A stretch of 64,000 bases of DNA from Paraburkholderia polaris (GTDB lineage: Bacteria; Pseudomonadota; Gammaproteobacteria; Burkholderiales; Burkholderiaceae). The notes below the pieces were generated by a model. The model was given only the letters and a program-made list of their open reading frames with translations. It did not search any database and was not told the origin of the DNA. Below, in pieces: positions 29,007 through 36,754 of this stretch. Both the position numbers and the translations under genes were made by a program. The stretch is taken from NCBI RefSeq assembly GCF_012927345.1, contig NZ_JABBGJ010000004.1, positions 186,001-250,000 on the forward strand, in the 5' to 3' direction. How positions within the stretch are numbered: the stretch's first letter is position 1; each line of letters opens with the position of its first letter.

Positions 29007-29501
29007 TTAATCCTTCTTACGGATCACGCTCACTTCGCCGTTACGCTCGAGAATTGCCGCGGCCACATTGTCCATCGAGCGCGAGCCGGTTTTCTGCCGG
29101 ACGCTCTCGTGAACATCGGTGACGGTAATCAGAGCGGCATCCATTTCGCGCGCATTGAATTTGCCGTCGCTGAACACCTCGCGTTCTACCCCGCCCACCA
29201 GCCGCTCCAACGCCGGCGAACGCATGCAAGCCCAGGCCAGCAGCCGATGCGCGAGGACGATCACGACCGAGGCCACGGTCGTCGCGATAAACGGCGACGC
29301 GCCGACAATCGCCCGGCTCAATGTTGCACCGAGCAGTATCACCACCACCGAATCGAATGGCGAACGCTGCCCGAACGAGCGCCGGCCCGATAGCCGGATC
29401 AGCGTCAGGGCGATCAGAAAGACGGCTATCGAGCGCAGGCCCATCTGCAGCGGATCGAGATTCCTGCCTTCGCCGAATAACACCAGGAACGCGTCCCTCA
29501 T
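29007..29501 (-). CDS. DUF421 family membrane protein (YetF/YcaP-like)
   Basis: A 164-residue protein with three N-terminal helices (about residues 20-40, 52-72, 75-95) and a cytoplasmic domain carrying the DUF421 core. Marks are R-L-S-G-R-R-S-F-G-Q-R-S-P-F-D, V-V-I-L-L-G-A-T-L-S-R-A-I-V-G and G-K-F-N-A-R-E-M-D. The role of the family is poorly known, with YetF linked to spore or envelope stress in Bacillus. It ends 14 bases from the convergent MFS gene. Confidence 0.88.
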   Translation of the reverse strand: MRDAFLVLFGEGRNLDPLQMGLRSIAVFLIALTLIRLSGRRSFGQRSPFDSVVVILLGATLSRAIVGASPFIATTVASVVIVLAHRLLAWACMRSPALERLVGGVEREVFSDGKFNAREMDAALITVTDVHESVRQKTGSRSMDNVAAAILERNGEVSVIRKKD

Positions 29502-29575
29502 GTGCCCTCCTCGCGGCGTGCCGCCGTCTTGTGTTCACGAATCGAACCTCAAACGGGCTGCTGCCACCGAGCGCA

Positions 29576-30229
29576 TTAGCCTGTCGCCCATGCAGCAAGC
29601 GTGTCGCCAAAGCCGCCGCGCGCTCGGGCCGCCTTACGCGCGCTCGTGATCACGCGCGGCGCCGCGCTCCACGCGATACGGGCGCCGGTCGCGATCAACC
29701 GGTCGACGAGCGCGACGTCTTCGCTGCACGTGAGCGGTGGAAAGCCGCCGGCGCGTCGATACGCTTCGGCCGAGACGCCGAGATTCGCGCCGTGCACGTG
29801 GCGGTGACCGTCGGCGTCCACATAGGTCTTGCGAAAATATTCGCGCACGCTGTGCGGATGCGCGGTCCAGTCGTCCACCGCAATCGAGCCGCACACCGCG
29901 TCCGCGTCCAGCGACAACTGCGCGACCAACCAGCCCGGGGACACGCGGCTATCGGCGTCAGTGAAAGCGAGCCAACGGGCGCCGTCCGCCAGCAAAAAGT
30001 CGGCGCCGGTCGCACGGGCGATGCCGACATTGCGCGCCTTCAGCGTCAGCGTCTCGACGCCGTAAGCACGCGCGATTGCCCCGGTGAAATCGCTGCAGGC
30101 ATCGAGCACGACGACGATCCGCACCGCCTCGCCCGCCAGATCGGCGTGCCGCGATGCTTCGATCAACGCGGCAAGACAAGGCGCCAGCAATGCCTCTTCG
30201 TTATGCGCCGGAACGATCACGCCGATCAT
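29576..30229 (-). CDS. glycosyltransferase family 2
   Basis: A 217-residue GT-A enzyme. The nucleotide-sugar-binding start is M-I-G-V-I-V-P-A-H-N-E-E; the metal-binding D-x-D is in L-A-F-T-D-A-D-S-R-V-S-P; G-A-N-L-G-V-S and S-E-D-V-A-L lie at the acceptor side. The ATG overlaps the stop of the upstream methyltransferase gene (ATGA), so translation is coupled. With the acyl-CoA dehydrogenase and methyltransferase it forms a three-gene unit whose product I cannot name. Confidence 0.88.
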   Translation of the reverse strand: MIGVIVPAHNEEALLAPCLAALIEASRHADLAGEAVRIVVVLDACSDFTGAIARAYGVETLTLKARNVGIARATGADFLLADGARWLAFTDADSRVSPGWLVAQLSLDADAVCGSIAVDDWTAHPHSVREYFRKTYVDADGHRHVHGANLGVSAEAYRRAGGFPPLTCSEDVALVDRLIATGARIAWSAAPRVITSARKAARARGGFGDTLAAWATG

Positions 30230-30831
30230 AGGAGCCCCTCGCGCTGCGCCACCGAACGCGCGTCGCGCGACCATACGTCGATTAGCAGATCGGCTTCGTC
30301 GTGATGCGCGAGACGCGAAAGGCCGCAACGCGCATCGAACAATGCGTGCGCGGCATCAGCGGATTCGAGCGCTTCGGCAAACGGACGGCGCCAGTGGCAC
30401 GCGAGCAACGTGCCGTCCGGCGTGAGCGATGCTGCAATTCGCGCGGCCAGCGTTTCGAGGTCGGATGCATCGAGGTAATAGGCAAATTCGCTGATGACGA
30501 TCAGGTCGAACGGCCCTGCTTCGGTCGGCCATTCGTGCGGCACAGTGCGTTGTTCGACGCGGACCTGCTGCATACCGGCAACACGTTCGCGTGCGACACG
30601 CACCGCTGTTTCGTGCAGATCGGCGGCGAGCAGCGCATCGCAGCGCGTCGCCAGCTCGGCCGTCAGCTCACCATTCGCACAGCCCGGTTCGAATGCATTG
30701 TGATAGCGCGGTCGCGGCAGCAACGCAAGCGTGAGCGAGCGCTTGCGACGCTCGTACCAGCCTTCGCGCAGGTGCCACGGGTCGTCGCTGCTTTTGTAGA
30801 GTTCATTGAAATACACCACGGGTGAGGACAT
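30226..30831 (-). CDS. SAM-dependent methyltransferase (NodS-like)
   Basis: A 201-residue class I methyltransferase of the NodS group; NodS methylates the amino sugar of Nod factors. The start Y-F-N-E-L-Y-K-S-S-D-D-P-W-H-L-R-E-G-W-Y-E-R-R-K and motif I F-E-P-G-C-A-N-G-E-L-T are typical, followed by an acidic ribose-binding residue in L-L-A-A-D-L. It is coupled to the glycosyltransferase by a 4-base overlap and lies 24 bases after the acyl-CoA dehydrogenase gene. Confidence 0.88.
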   Translation of the reverse strand: MSSPVVYFNELYKSSDDPWHLREGWYERRKRSLTLALLPRPRYHNAFEPGCANGELTAELATRCDALLAADLHETAVRVARERVAGMQQVRVEQRTVPHEWPTEAGPFDLIVISEFAYYLDASDLETLAARIAASLTPDGTLLACHWRRPFAEALESADAAHALFDARCGLSRLAHHDEADLLIDVWSRDARSVAQREGLL

Positions 30832-30855
30832 GTCAGCGGCCCTCCATGGATCGCG

Positions 30856-32088
30856 TCAGAGCAGCCACGGTGAACCTCCGGCGGCGGAGTTGGCGTTGGC
30901 GTTGGCGTTGGCGTTGGCGTTGGCGTTGGCGTTGGCGTTGGCGTTGGCGTTGGCGTTGGCGTCAATCTTCGCCTTGATGGTCAACTCGCCGAGCGCGGCA
31001 AGATCGCGTTCGGCATGGCTTTGCCGCAAGAACACCGGCAGGTCCGCCAACGCACGGGCAAAGCGTGCATCGCGGCACATTGGGCCGGCGCCGAGCGTTC
31101 GCGTCGCATGGCGCATCACCGCAGTCGCCGCCTCTTCGACGACGAGGCGTGCGCGCATGACTTCACGTTGCGCATCGGCGTGGCGGTTCGCATCGATATG
31201 AGCAGCGGTTTCGCGCAACACCGCAGCGGCGCCCGCTAAAGCGACATCGATCGCGCCGAGGTGAGCGAGCCGATGCGCGTCGGCGCGTTGCATGGACGCG
31301 TCGAGCACTGTCCGGCCGATCTGCGCGGCGGCGCCGTACCAGCACGCGGCAATGCCCGCGCCGCCATGCCAGAAGCCCGGGCGGCGCACGTACGCATGCG
31401 CAGCGCCCACGAGCGTAGCCGGTGTCTGATCGAAGGTGACGTCGGCACTCGCGGTTGCCTGCATGCCCACCGCTTGCCACTTCGATGCATCGATCGAGAT
31501 CGAAGCCTCGTCCATCGCGACGGCTGCGAGTACGGGTTCATCGTCGAGCCATGCAGTGACGAGCGCGTGACTGACTACGGCGGCGCCCGAGCACCAGGCC
31601 TTGGTACCGGCGAGGCGCAGATCCACGTTATCGGTTCGGGTTCCTACTTTTTTTACCTGCACGCGCGCATCGGGCGGCTCCGCGGCCCACACGGCCCAGC
31701 GGCTGCCCGCGGGCGGTGTGGGTCCGTGCAATTCGGCGAGGATGGCGAGCGCATCGGTATGGCCTTCGAACAGTTTGACGAGGCCGAGGTCGCACGCTGC
31801 AACAGTGGCGAGGGCACGCCAGCGCGTCAGGGTCTGGCCGTGCCCCGGCAACGGCAGGCATGGCGAACGGTCGTAGCCGCATTCGACCAATGCGCGTAAA
31901 ACCCCGCCAAGCGCGGCGGGAGCGTTCGCATCGAAACGCGTGTCACGCAGAAAAACTTCAAGCGGCGCGGCAGATTGCGCGGGCCTCATCGCAGGGCATC
32001 CCGCGAGCGGTTCGGGAGCGCGCGTTCGGCTGGGACTTTCCGGCGACCGCGCACTAGCGCCGGTCGCACGATCACGCGTATCGAGCAT
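30856..32088 (-). CDS. acyl-CoA dehydrogenase-like flavoprotein with Asn-Ala repeat tail
   Basis: A 410-residue acyl-CoA dehydrogenase family protein. The middle domain (about residues 125-225) and C-terminal helical domain (about 230-370) are recognisable; the N-terminal domain is shortened and the usual catalytic Glu is not obvious, so this may not be a fatty-acid enzyme. The C-terminus carries about twelve Asn-Ala dipeptides encoded by a hexanucleotide repeat, followed by a short S-A-A-G-G-S-P-W-L-L end. AGGGAGG precedes the ATG. It opens a three-gene operon with a NodS-like methyltransferase and a glycosyltransferase. Confidence 0.82.
   Translation of the reverse strand: MLDTRDRATGASARSPESPSRTRAPEPLAGCPAMRPAQSAAPLEVFLRDTRFDANAPAALGGVLRALVECGYDRSPCLPLPGHGQTLTRWRALATVAACDLGLVKLFEGHTDALAILAELHGPTPPAGSRWAVWAAEPPDARVQVKKVGTRTDNVDLRLAGTKAWCSGAAVVSHALVTAWLDDEPVLAAVAMDEASISIDASKWQAVGMQATASADVTFDQTPATLVGAAHAYVRRPGFWHGGAGIAACWYGAAAQIGRTVLDASMQRADAHRLAHLGAIDVALAGAAAVLRETAAHIDANRHADAQREVMRARLVVEEAATAVMRHATRTLGAGPMCRDARFARALADLPVFLRQSHAERDLAALGELTIKAKIDANANANANANANANANANANANANSAAGGSPWLL
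30890..30961. repeat. hexanucleotide microsatellite (12 copies)
   Basis: Twelve perfect tandem copies of TTGGCG on the plus strand (GCCAAC in the gene) encode the Asn-Ala tail of the acyl-CoA dehydrogenase. Perfect identity implies recent or ongoing slippage; the unit keeps the frame. Confidence 0.97.
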
Positions 32089-32217
32089 CGTGCCTCCCTG
32101 AAGCGGTTCGATCTATGCCTGCGTACTTTCAATAGCCGCGGCGCTTGCAGACGAACAGCAAGCGGCGTGCCGCAGGCATCAAAGCCTTGGCACGTCACCA
32201 TGTTCAGGGGGTATCAG

Positions 32218-32550
32218 GCACTAGAGGCCGCCTTCGGCGGCCTTGCAGGCAGGGAGGAAAGATGCGTCGGCGGCCTTGCAGGCAGGGAGGAAAGATGCGT
32301 CGGCGGCCTCGCAGGCAGGGAGGAAAGATGCGTCGGCGGCCTCGCAGGCAGGGAGGAAAGATGCGTCGACGGCCTTGCAGGCAGGGAGGAAAGATGCGTC
32401 GGCGGCCTTGCAGGCATGAAGGAAGACGCGGCGGCGGCCTTGCAGGCATGGAGGAAAGACGCGGCGGCGGCCCTGCAGGCACGAAGGAAAGATGCGGCGG
32501 CGCCCCGGCAGGCAGGAAGGCAGGTCGCGACAGCGGCCCGGCACCAAGGA
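32218..32550. repeat. 33-bp GC-rich minisatellite
   Basis: Five nearly perfect 33-base units start at 32236, 32269, 32302, 32335 and 32368 (each beginning G-G/A-CGGCCT and ending GATGCGTC). At least four diverged units of 29-33 bases run on to about 32550. Because 33 is a multiple of three, several frames stay open on both strands, but none has a ribosome site, family sequence or normal composition. I treat it as non-coding. It separates the acyl-CoA dehydrogenase operon from the sensor kinase gene. Confidence 0.95.
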
Positions 32551-32592
32551 AGCGGCGACAGCCCGGCAGGAACGAACCGAGGCCTTTGACGA

Positions 32593-34563
32593 TTAGTCGG
32601 GACCGCCCCGCCGCTGCTCTTCGACCCGCGTCAGCAAGGCATCGAATAGCGCAAGTTCCACCGGTTTCACCAGATGCGCGTGGAAACCGGCCTCGCTGGT
32701 GCGCTCGCGATCGCTTGCGTGGCCGAAGCCGGTCATGGCGGCGAACGTCGTGCCGGCGAGCGCAGGCATCTCGCGCAGCGCCGCGAGCGTCGCGTAACCG
32801 TCCATCTTCGGCATCGCAATGTCGATCACTGCGAGGTCGGGCGCAAAGCGCGGCGCCACCTGGAGCGCCTGCGCACCCTCGTAGGCGATGCGCACTTCGT
32901 GACCCTTGAGTTCAAGCAGCATCGCGAGACTGTCGGCCGAGTCGCGATTGTCGTCGACCAGCAGAATCCGCAACGGCTCAATCATGCCCGCCGTCGTGCC
33001 CGCCTGATCGGCAGGGTCTTCGGACCGCGCGGCGACAAGCGGCAGACTGAACGTGAACGTACTGCCGCGCCCCGCCCCCTCGCTGCTCGCGATAATGCTG
33101 CCGCCATGCAATTCAACCAGCGATTTGCACAACGTGAGGCCGATGCCGAGGCCGCCTTCGCCGGGGCTTTGTGCGTCCTTTTCCTGCGCGAACAGCTCGA
33201 AGATCGTGTCGAGCGAGCGCACGGGAATGCCGCAACCCGAGTCACGCACTTCCAGCACGGCCATGTTGTAGTCGACGCGGCCGTCGATCTCGATACGGCT
33301 GCCGGATGGCGAAAATTTCGACGCGTTATGCAGCAGGTTTTGCAGCACCTGCACCAGTCGCGTCATATCTCCGCGGATGAGTACCGGCTCAAGCGGTATA
33401 TGTGACACGACACTTTGCCCATGCGCATCCGTAAACGGCCGCGCTGCTTCGATTGCGCGCGCCACCAGTTCGCCCAGATCGACACGAGCAAGACGCAACT
33501 CGACCTTGTCCGACATGATCCGGCCGACGTCAAGCAGGTCGTCGACCAGCCGCGTGAGGTGGGTGACCTGACGATCGATCAGATCGCGCGAACGCGCCAG
33601 CGTGGCGCTCAGCCCCGCTTCGAGCTGCATCACGCCGATCGCGTTGCGCACCGGAGCGAGCGGATTGCGCAATTCGTGCGCGAGAGTCGCGAGAAATTTG
33701 CGCATGCGGTCGCCGGAGCGCTCGAGCTCTTCGCGCTGACGCCGCTCGGTCAGATCGCGCGTGACCTTGGCGAAACCGCGCAGCCGGTTCGACTCGTCAT
33801 ACACGGCGGTAATGTTGACGTTGGCCCAGAAGGTCGTGCCGTCCTTGCGAACGCGCCAGCCTTCGTCCTCGACATGACCGAAATGCCGGGCGATCGCCAG
33901 CTCGCGCGCCGGCTTGCCTGCCGCCAGTTCCTCAGGCAGGTAGAACACCGAAAAATGCTGGCCGAGAATTTCGTCGCGCGTATAACCTTTGATGCGCGCG
34001 GCGCCCGCATTCCAGCTGATCACGTGGCCTTCCGGATCGAGCATGAAAATCGCGTAGTCCTTCACACTGTCCACCAGCAGACGGAACCGCTCCTCGCTTT
34101 GCCGCAGCGCCTCCAGATGCTCGCGCTGCGCAGTCAGATCGCGCGTGATCTTGGCGAAGCCCGTGAGGATGCCCGCGTCGTTACGGATCGCCGTGATGAT
34201 CACGTTCGACCAGAAAGTCGTGCCGTCCTTGCGAACGCGCCAGCCTTCATCTTCGAAGCGGCCAGTGAGCGACGCCTGTTGCAGCTCGTAGGCCGGCCAG
34301 CCGCGCGCTACTGCTTCGGCAGTGTAGAAGCGCGAAAAGTGCTGGCCGACAATCTCCTTTTCCGTATAACCCTTCAGTTTCTGTGCACCGGCATTCCAGC
34401 TAACGATGTGCCCGGTCGCGTCGAGCAGGAAGATCGCGTAGTCTTCGATCGCCTGCACCAGCGTCCAGTAATTCACGCCGGCGAGCGCGCTCGGCTGAGT
34501 GGGGGCCGGGTCTTCGGCGGGCTCGCCGTGTTCGCCGGCTGAAGGGACATCAAGCTTGGTCAT
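32593..34563 (-). CDS. PAS-PAS hybrid sensor histidine kinase/response regulator
   Basis: A 656-residue soluble hybrid kinase. Two PAS domains (about residues 30-150 and 160-280) are near-copies of each other, each with D-Y-A-I-F-x-L-D, S-W-N-A-G-A and G-W-R-V-R-K-D-G-T-T-F-W. A HisKA box follows (A-T-L-A-H-E-L-R-N-P-L-A-P-V), then the ATPase domain (N-box L-L-H-N-A-S-K-F, G1 D-S-G-C-G-I-P, G2 G-L-G-I-G-L-T-L) and a C-terminal receiver (L-V-D-D-N-R-D, phosphoacceptor Asp in L-A-V-I-D-I-A-M-P-K-M-D-G). No membrane segments, so it senses an internal cue. The start at 34563 has no strong ribosome site. Confidence 0.93.
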   Translation of the reverse strand: MTKLDVPSAGEHGEPAEDPAPTQPSALAGVNYWTLVQAIEDYAIFLLDATGHIVSWNAGAQKLKGYTEKEIVGQHFSRFYTAEAVARGWPAYELQQASLTGRFEDEGWRVRKDGTTFWSNVIITAIRNDAGILTGFAKITRDLTAQREHLEALRQSEERFRLLVDSVKDYAIFMLDPEGHVISWNAGAARIKGYTRDEILGQHFSVFYLPEELAAGKPARELAIARHFGHVEDEGWRVRKDGTTFWANVNITAVYDESNRLRGFAKVTRDLTERRQREELERSGDRMRKFLATLAHELRNPLAPVRNAIGVMQLEAGLSATLARSRDLIDRQVTHLTRLVDDLLDVGRIMSDKVELRLARVDLGELVARAIEAARPFTDAHGQSVVSHIPLEPVLIRGDMTRLVQVLQNLLHNASKFSPSGSRIEIDGRVDYNMAVLEVRDSGCGIPVRSLDTIFELFAQEKDAQSPGEGGLGIGLTLCKSLVELHGGSIIASSEGAGRGSTFTFSLPLVAARSEDPADQAGTTAGMIEPLRILLVDDNRDSADSLAMLLELKGHEVRIAYEGAQALQVAPRFAPDLAVIDIAMPKMDGYATLAALREMPALAGTTFAAMTGFGHASDRERTSEAGFHAHLVKPVELALFDALLTRVEEQRRGGPD

Positions 34564-34787
34564 GGTGGGAAATATTATTGTGTCCGTCCAAAAGCATACA
34601 CCGGGAGTCGCCGCTGCTTCGCTTAAGGTTTCCGCTAAGGGCGAGGAGTAGAACGGCCAGGCACGCGCGCGATGGTGCGTGAGCGCCGTTTGCTCCATGT
34701 GCGCCACTCGTTTCACGCAGCCACTGCGCCCCTGGCCCTGCAATTGCTACTTCCCCAATGCACCCCTACCAAAACCAGGAGCCCCAC

Positions 34788-35024
34788 TTGAAACTAGCAT
34801 TGACAACATTCGCCCTTACCGCAGCGCTCGCCTTCACCCACACTGCCGTTCACGCTGAAGGTTGCACCAAAGGCGCGGTGGTGGGCGGCGTCACTGGCCA
34901 CGTTGCCGGCGATCATGCTGTCGCGGGCGCCGCAGCAGGCTGTGCAATTGGCCACCATGAGGCCAAAAAGAAAGACAAAGCTGCCAGCGCGGCTGCAGCG
35001 GCCAGCCAGCCCGCCGGCAAATAA
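34788..35024 (+). CDS. small secreted glycine-zipper-like protein
   Basis: A 78-residue exported protein beginning at TTG 34788 with AGGAG seven bases upstream; a longer ATG frame would spoil the signal peptide. The signal peptide ends near T-A-V-H-A (residue 23). The mature part has a Gly/Ala/Val zipper (G-A-V-V-G-G-V-T-G-H-V-A-G-D-H-A-V-A-G-A-A-A-G) with regular small residues, then a Lys/Ala tail. Two Cys flank the zipper. Such proteins often associate with the envelope; function unknown. Confidence 0.75.
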   Translation: MKLALTTFALTAALAFTHTAVHAEGCTKGAVVGGVTGHVAGDHAVAGAAAGCAIGHHEAKKKDKAASAAAAASQPAGK

Positions 35025-35032
35025 CCGTCATG

Positions 35033-35074
35033 TAAAAAAAGCCCGGTGGATGGCCTTTCGGTCACTACCGGGCT
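35033..35074 (-). terminator. Rho-independent terminator for emrB
   Basis: AGCCCGGT (35040-35047) pairs with ACCGGGCT (about 35067-35074); on the minus strand it is followed by seven U, closing the emr operon. It may work weakly for the convergent 34788 gene. Confidence 0.82.
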
Positions 35075-35111
35075 CTATCGAAGCGCAAACTAACAACAGA
35101 CGAATAAACTC

Positions 35112-36674
35112 TCAGTGCCCCCCGGCGCCTGCCGCCGCGGCCGCACTCGCCTTATCCGGCTTCGTCACCCAGATCAACGGAATGATCACCACGAATATCA
35201 CGGCTGAGAGCCAGAAAATATCGTTCAACCCGAGCATCGCCGCCTGGGTATTCAGCGAATTCTCGAAGAACGCCATCGCTTGCGACGTACTTCCGCCCAA
35301 CGAACTTTGTACAGCATCCAGAGCAGAAGTGAATGCCGGATTGTTCACGCTCGTCTGCTCAGCCAGCCTGGCGTGATGCATGATCGTTCGGTCGTTCCAC
35401 CCCGTCGCCGCGAGCGATGTTCCCACCGCGCCCGCAAACACCCGCACGAAATTGGACAGACCCGCGGCCGCCGGAATCCTGTCAGCCGCCAGTCCCGAAA
35501 GAATGATTGCAGTCAGCGGTACAAAGAACAAAGCGGTCGGAATACCTTGCAACAACGTCGGCAAGACCAGCGTCCACGTATCCACGCCAGTCGTGTAGTG
35601 CGAGCGCATGAAGAACACGCCGGCAAAGCCCAGGAACGCCAGCGTCGCCAGCACCCGCGCATCGGACTTCGGCATGACCTTCGCCATCACCGGCGCAAGG
35701 ATCACCGCAAAGATGCCGAGCGGCGCGGTCGCCAAACCGGCGTCCACCGAACGGTAGTTCAGATATTCCTGCATCCACTGCGGTAACAACACGAGGTTGG
35801 AAAAAAACACGGCGTACGCGACTGAAATCGCGATCGTCCCGCCCAGAAAATTGCGCCCTCCGAACAATTTCACATCGATGATCGGATTCTTCTCCGTCAG
35901 CTCCCAGATCACGAAAAACACGAAGCTAATGCTCGCGAATACCGTCAACGCGATGATCACCGGCGAGTTGAACCAGTCGAGGTCCTTGCCTTTGTCGAGC
36001 ATGATCTGCAACGAACCCACCCATGCGATCAGTGAGATCAGCCCAACCTTGTCGATCGGCAAGCGCTTCGTCGGCGTTTCACGCGTTCGGTAGATCGCCC
36101 ACGTCACGCCGGCTGCAAAGATGCCAACAGGAATGTTGATGTAGAAAATCCATGACCACGAGTAGCTGTCGGTAATCCAGCCGCCGAGCGCCGGACCGGC
36201 GATCGGGCCGACCGTCGCGGTCATCGCCCACAAAGCCAGCGCATGCGAACTCTTTTCTCTCGGATATGAGCCGAGCAGGATCGCTTGCGACAGCGGAATC
36301 AATGGGCCGGCCACCGCGCCTTGCAAAATCCGCGCGGCGAGCAGCACCGGCAAATTCGGCGCAATGCCGCACAGCCACGACGAAAACACGAACAGCAGAA
36401 TGGCCCACACAAACAACTTGATTTGCCCGACGCGCTGCGTGAGCCAACCGGTCAAAGGAATCGCAATCGCATTGGCGGCGGCGAACAGCGTAATTACCCA
36501 CGTGCCCTCGTCCACCGACACACCAAGATTGCCCGCGATCGTCGGAATCGCCACGTTCGCAATCGACGAATCAAGCACGTTCATAAACGTGGCTAACGCC
36601 ACGGCAAGCGTCGCCAGCACGAGCTTGCCGCCAGTCAAAGGCGGGAGCGCTGCGGGGCGGGTCGATCCATTCAT
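35112..36674 (-). CDS. emrB: EmrB-type multidrug efflux MFS transporter
   Basis: A 520-residue DHA2 exporter with fourteen helices: N-V-L-D-S-S-I-A-N-V-A-I-P-T-I in helix 1, G-W-L-T-Q-R-V-G in loop 2-3 and motif C G-P-I-A-G-P-A-L-G-G-W-I-T-D in helix 5. With EmrA and the NodT channel it forms a pump spanning both membranes. It lies 80 bases after emrA, with a CTGAC-TT-GTCAG palindrome just before its start, so it may have its own MarR-controlled promoter. A terminator follows. Confidence 0.95.
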   Translation of the reverse strand: MNGSTRPAALPPLTGGKLVLATLAVALATFMNVLDSSIANVAIPTIAGNLGVSVDEGTWVITLFAAANAIAIPLTGWLTQRVGQIKLFVWAILLFVFSSWLCGIAPNLPVLLAARILQGAVAGPLIPLSQAILLGSYPREKSSHALALWAMTATVGPIAGPALGGWITDSYSWSWIFYINIPVGIFAAGVTWAIYRTRETPTKRLPIDKVGLISLIAWVGSLQIMLDKGKDLDWFNSPVIIALTVFASISFVFFVIWELTEKNPIIDVKLFGGRNFLGGTIAISVAYAVFFSNLVLLPQWMQEYLNYRSVDAGLATAPLGIFAVILAPVMAKVMPKSDARVLATLAFLGFAGVFFMRSHYTTGVDTWTLVLPTLLQGIPTALFFVPLTAIILSGLAADRIPAAAGLSNFVRVFAGAVGTSLAATGWNDRTIMHHARLAEQTSVNNPAFTSALDAVQSSLGGSTSQAMAFFENSLNTQAAMLGLNDIFWLSAVIFVVIIPLIWVTKPDKASAAAAAGAGGH

Positions 36675-36700
36675 TTCATCACCTGTTCGGAGATATATAT

Positions 36701-36712
36701 CTGACTTGTCAG
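36701..36712. promoter_or_regulatory. MarR-type operator before emrB
   Basis: CTGAC-TT-GTCAG, a perfect palindrome 27 bases before the emrB start, sits next to an ATATATAT tract that may be the -10 region. The same arms and flanking ATATAT occur before nodT at 39573. Confidence 0.65.
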
Positions 36713-36754
36713 CTAATTGCCTAAAAAAATTGGCACGTCTTTAAGTAGCGCCGA

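Noticed and set aside
32236..32433. Regular repeats that might suggest a CRISPR array
   Set aside because: Units abut directly with no unique spacers and no cas genes nearby; it is a minisatellite.
32145..32909. 254-codon Arg/Gly-rich frame through the 33-bp repeat
   Set aside because: Produced by the repeat unit being a multiple of three; no ribosome site and it runs on into the antisense of the kinase gene.
33415..34542. 375-codon frame on the plus strand
   Set aside because: Antisense to the hybrid sensor kinase; no ribosome site or domain.
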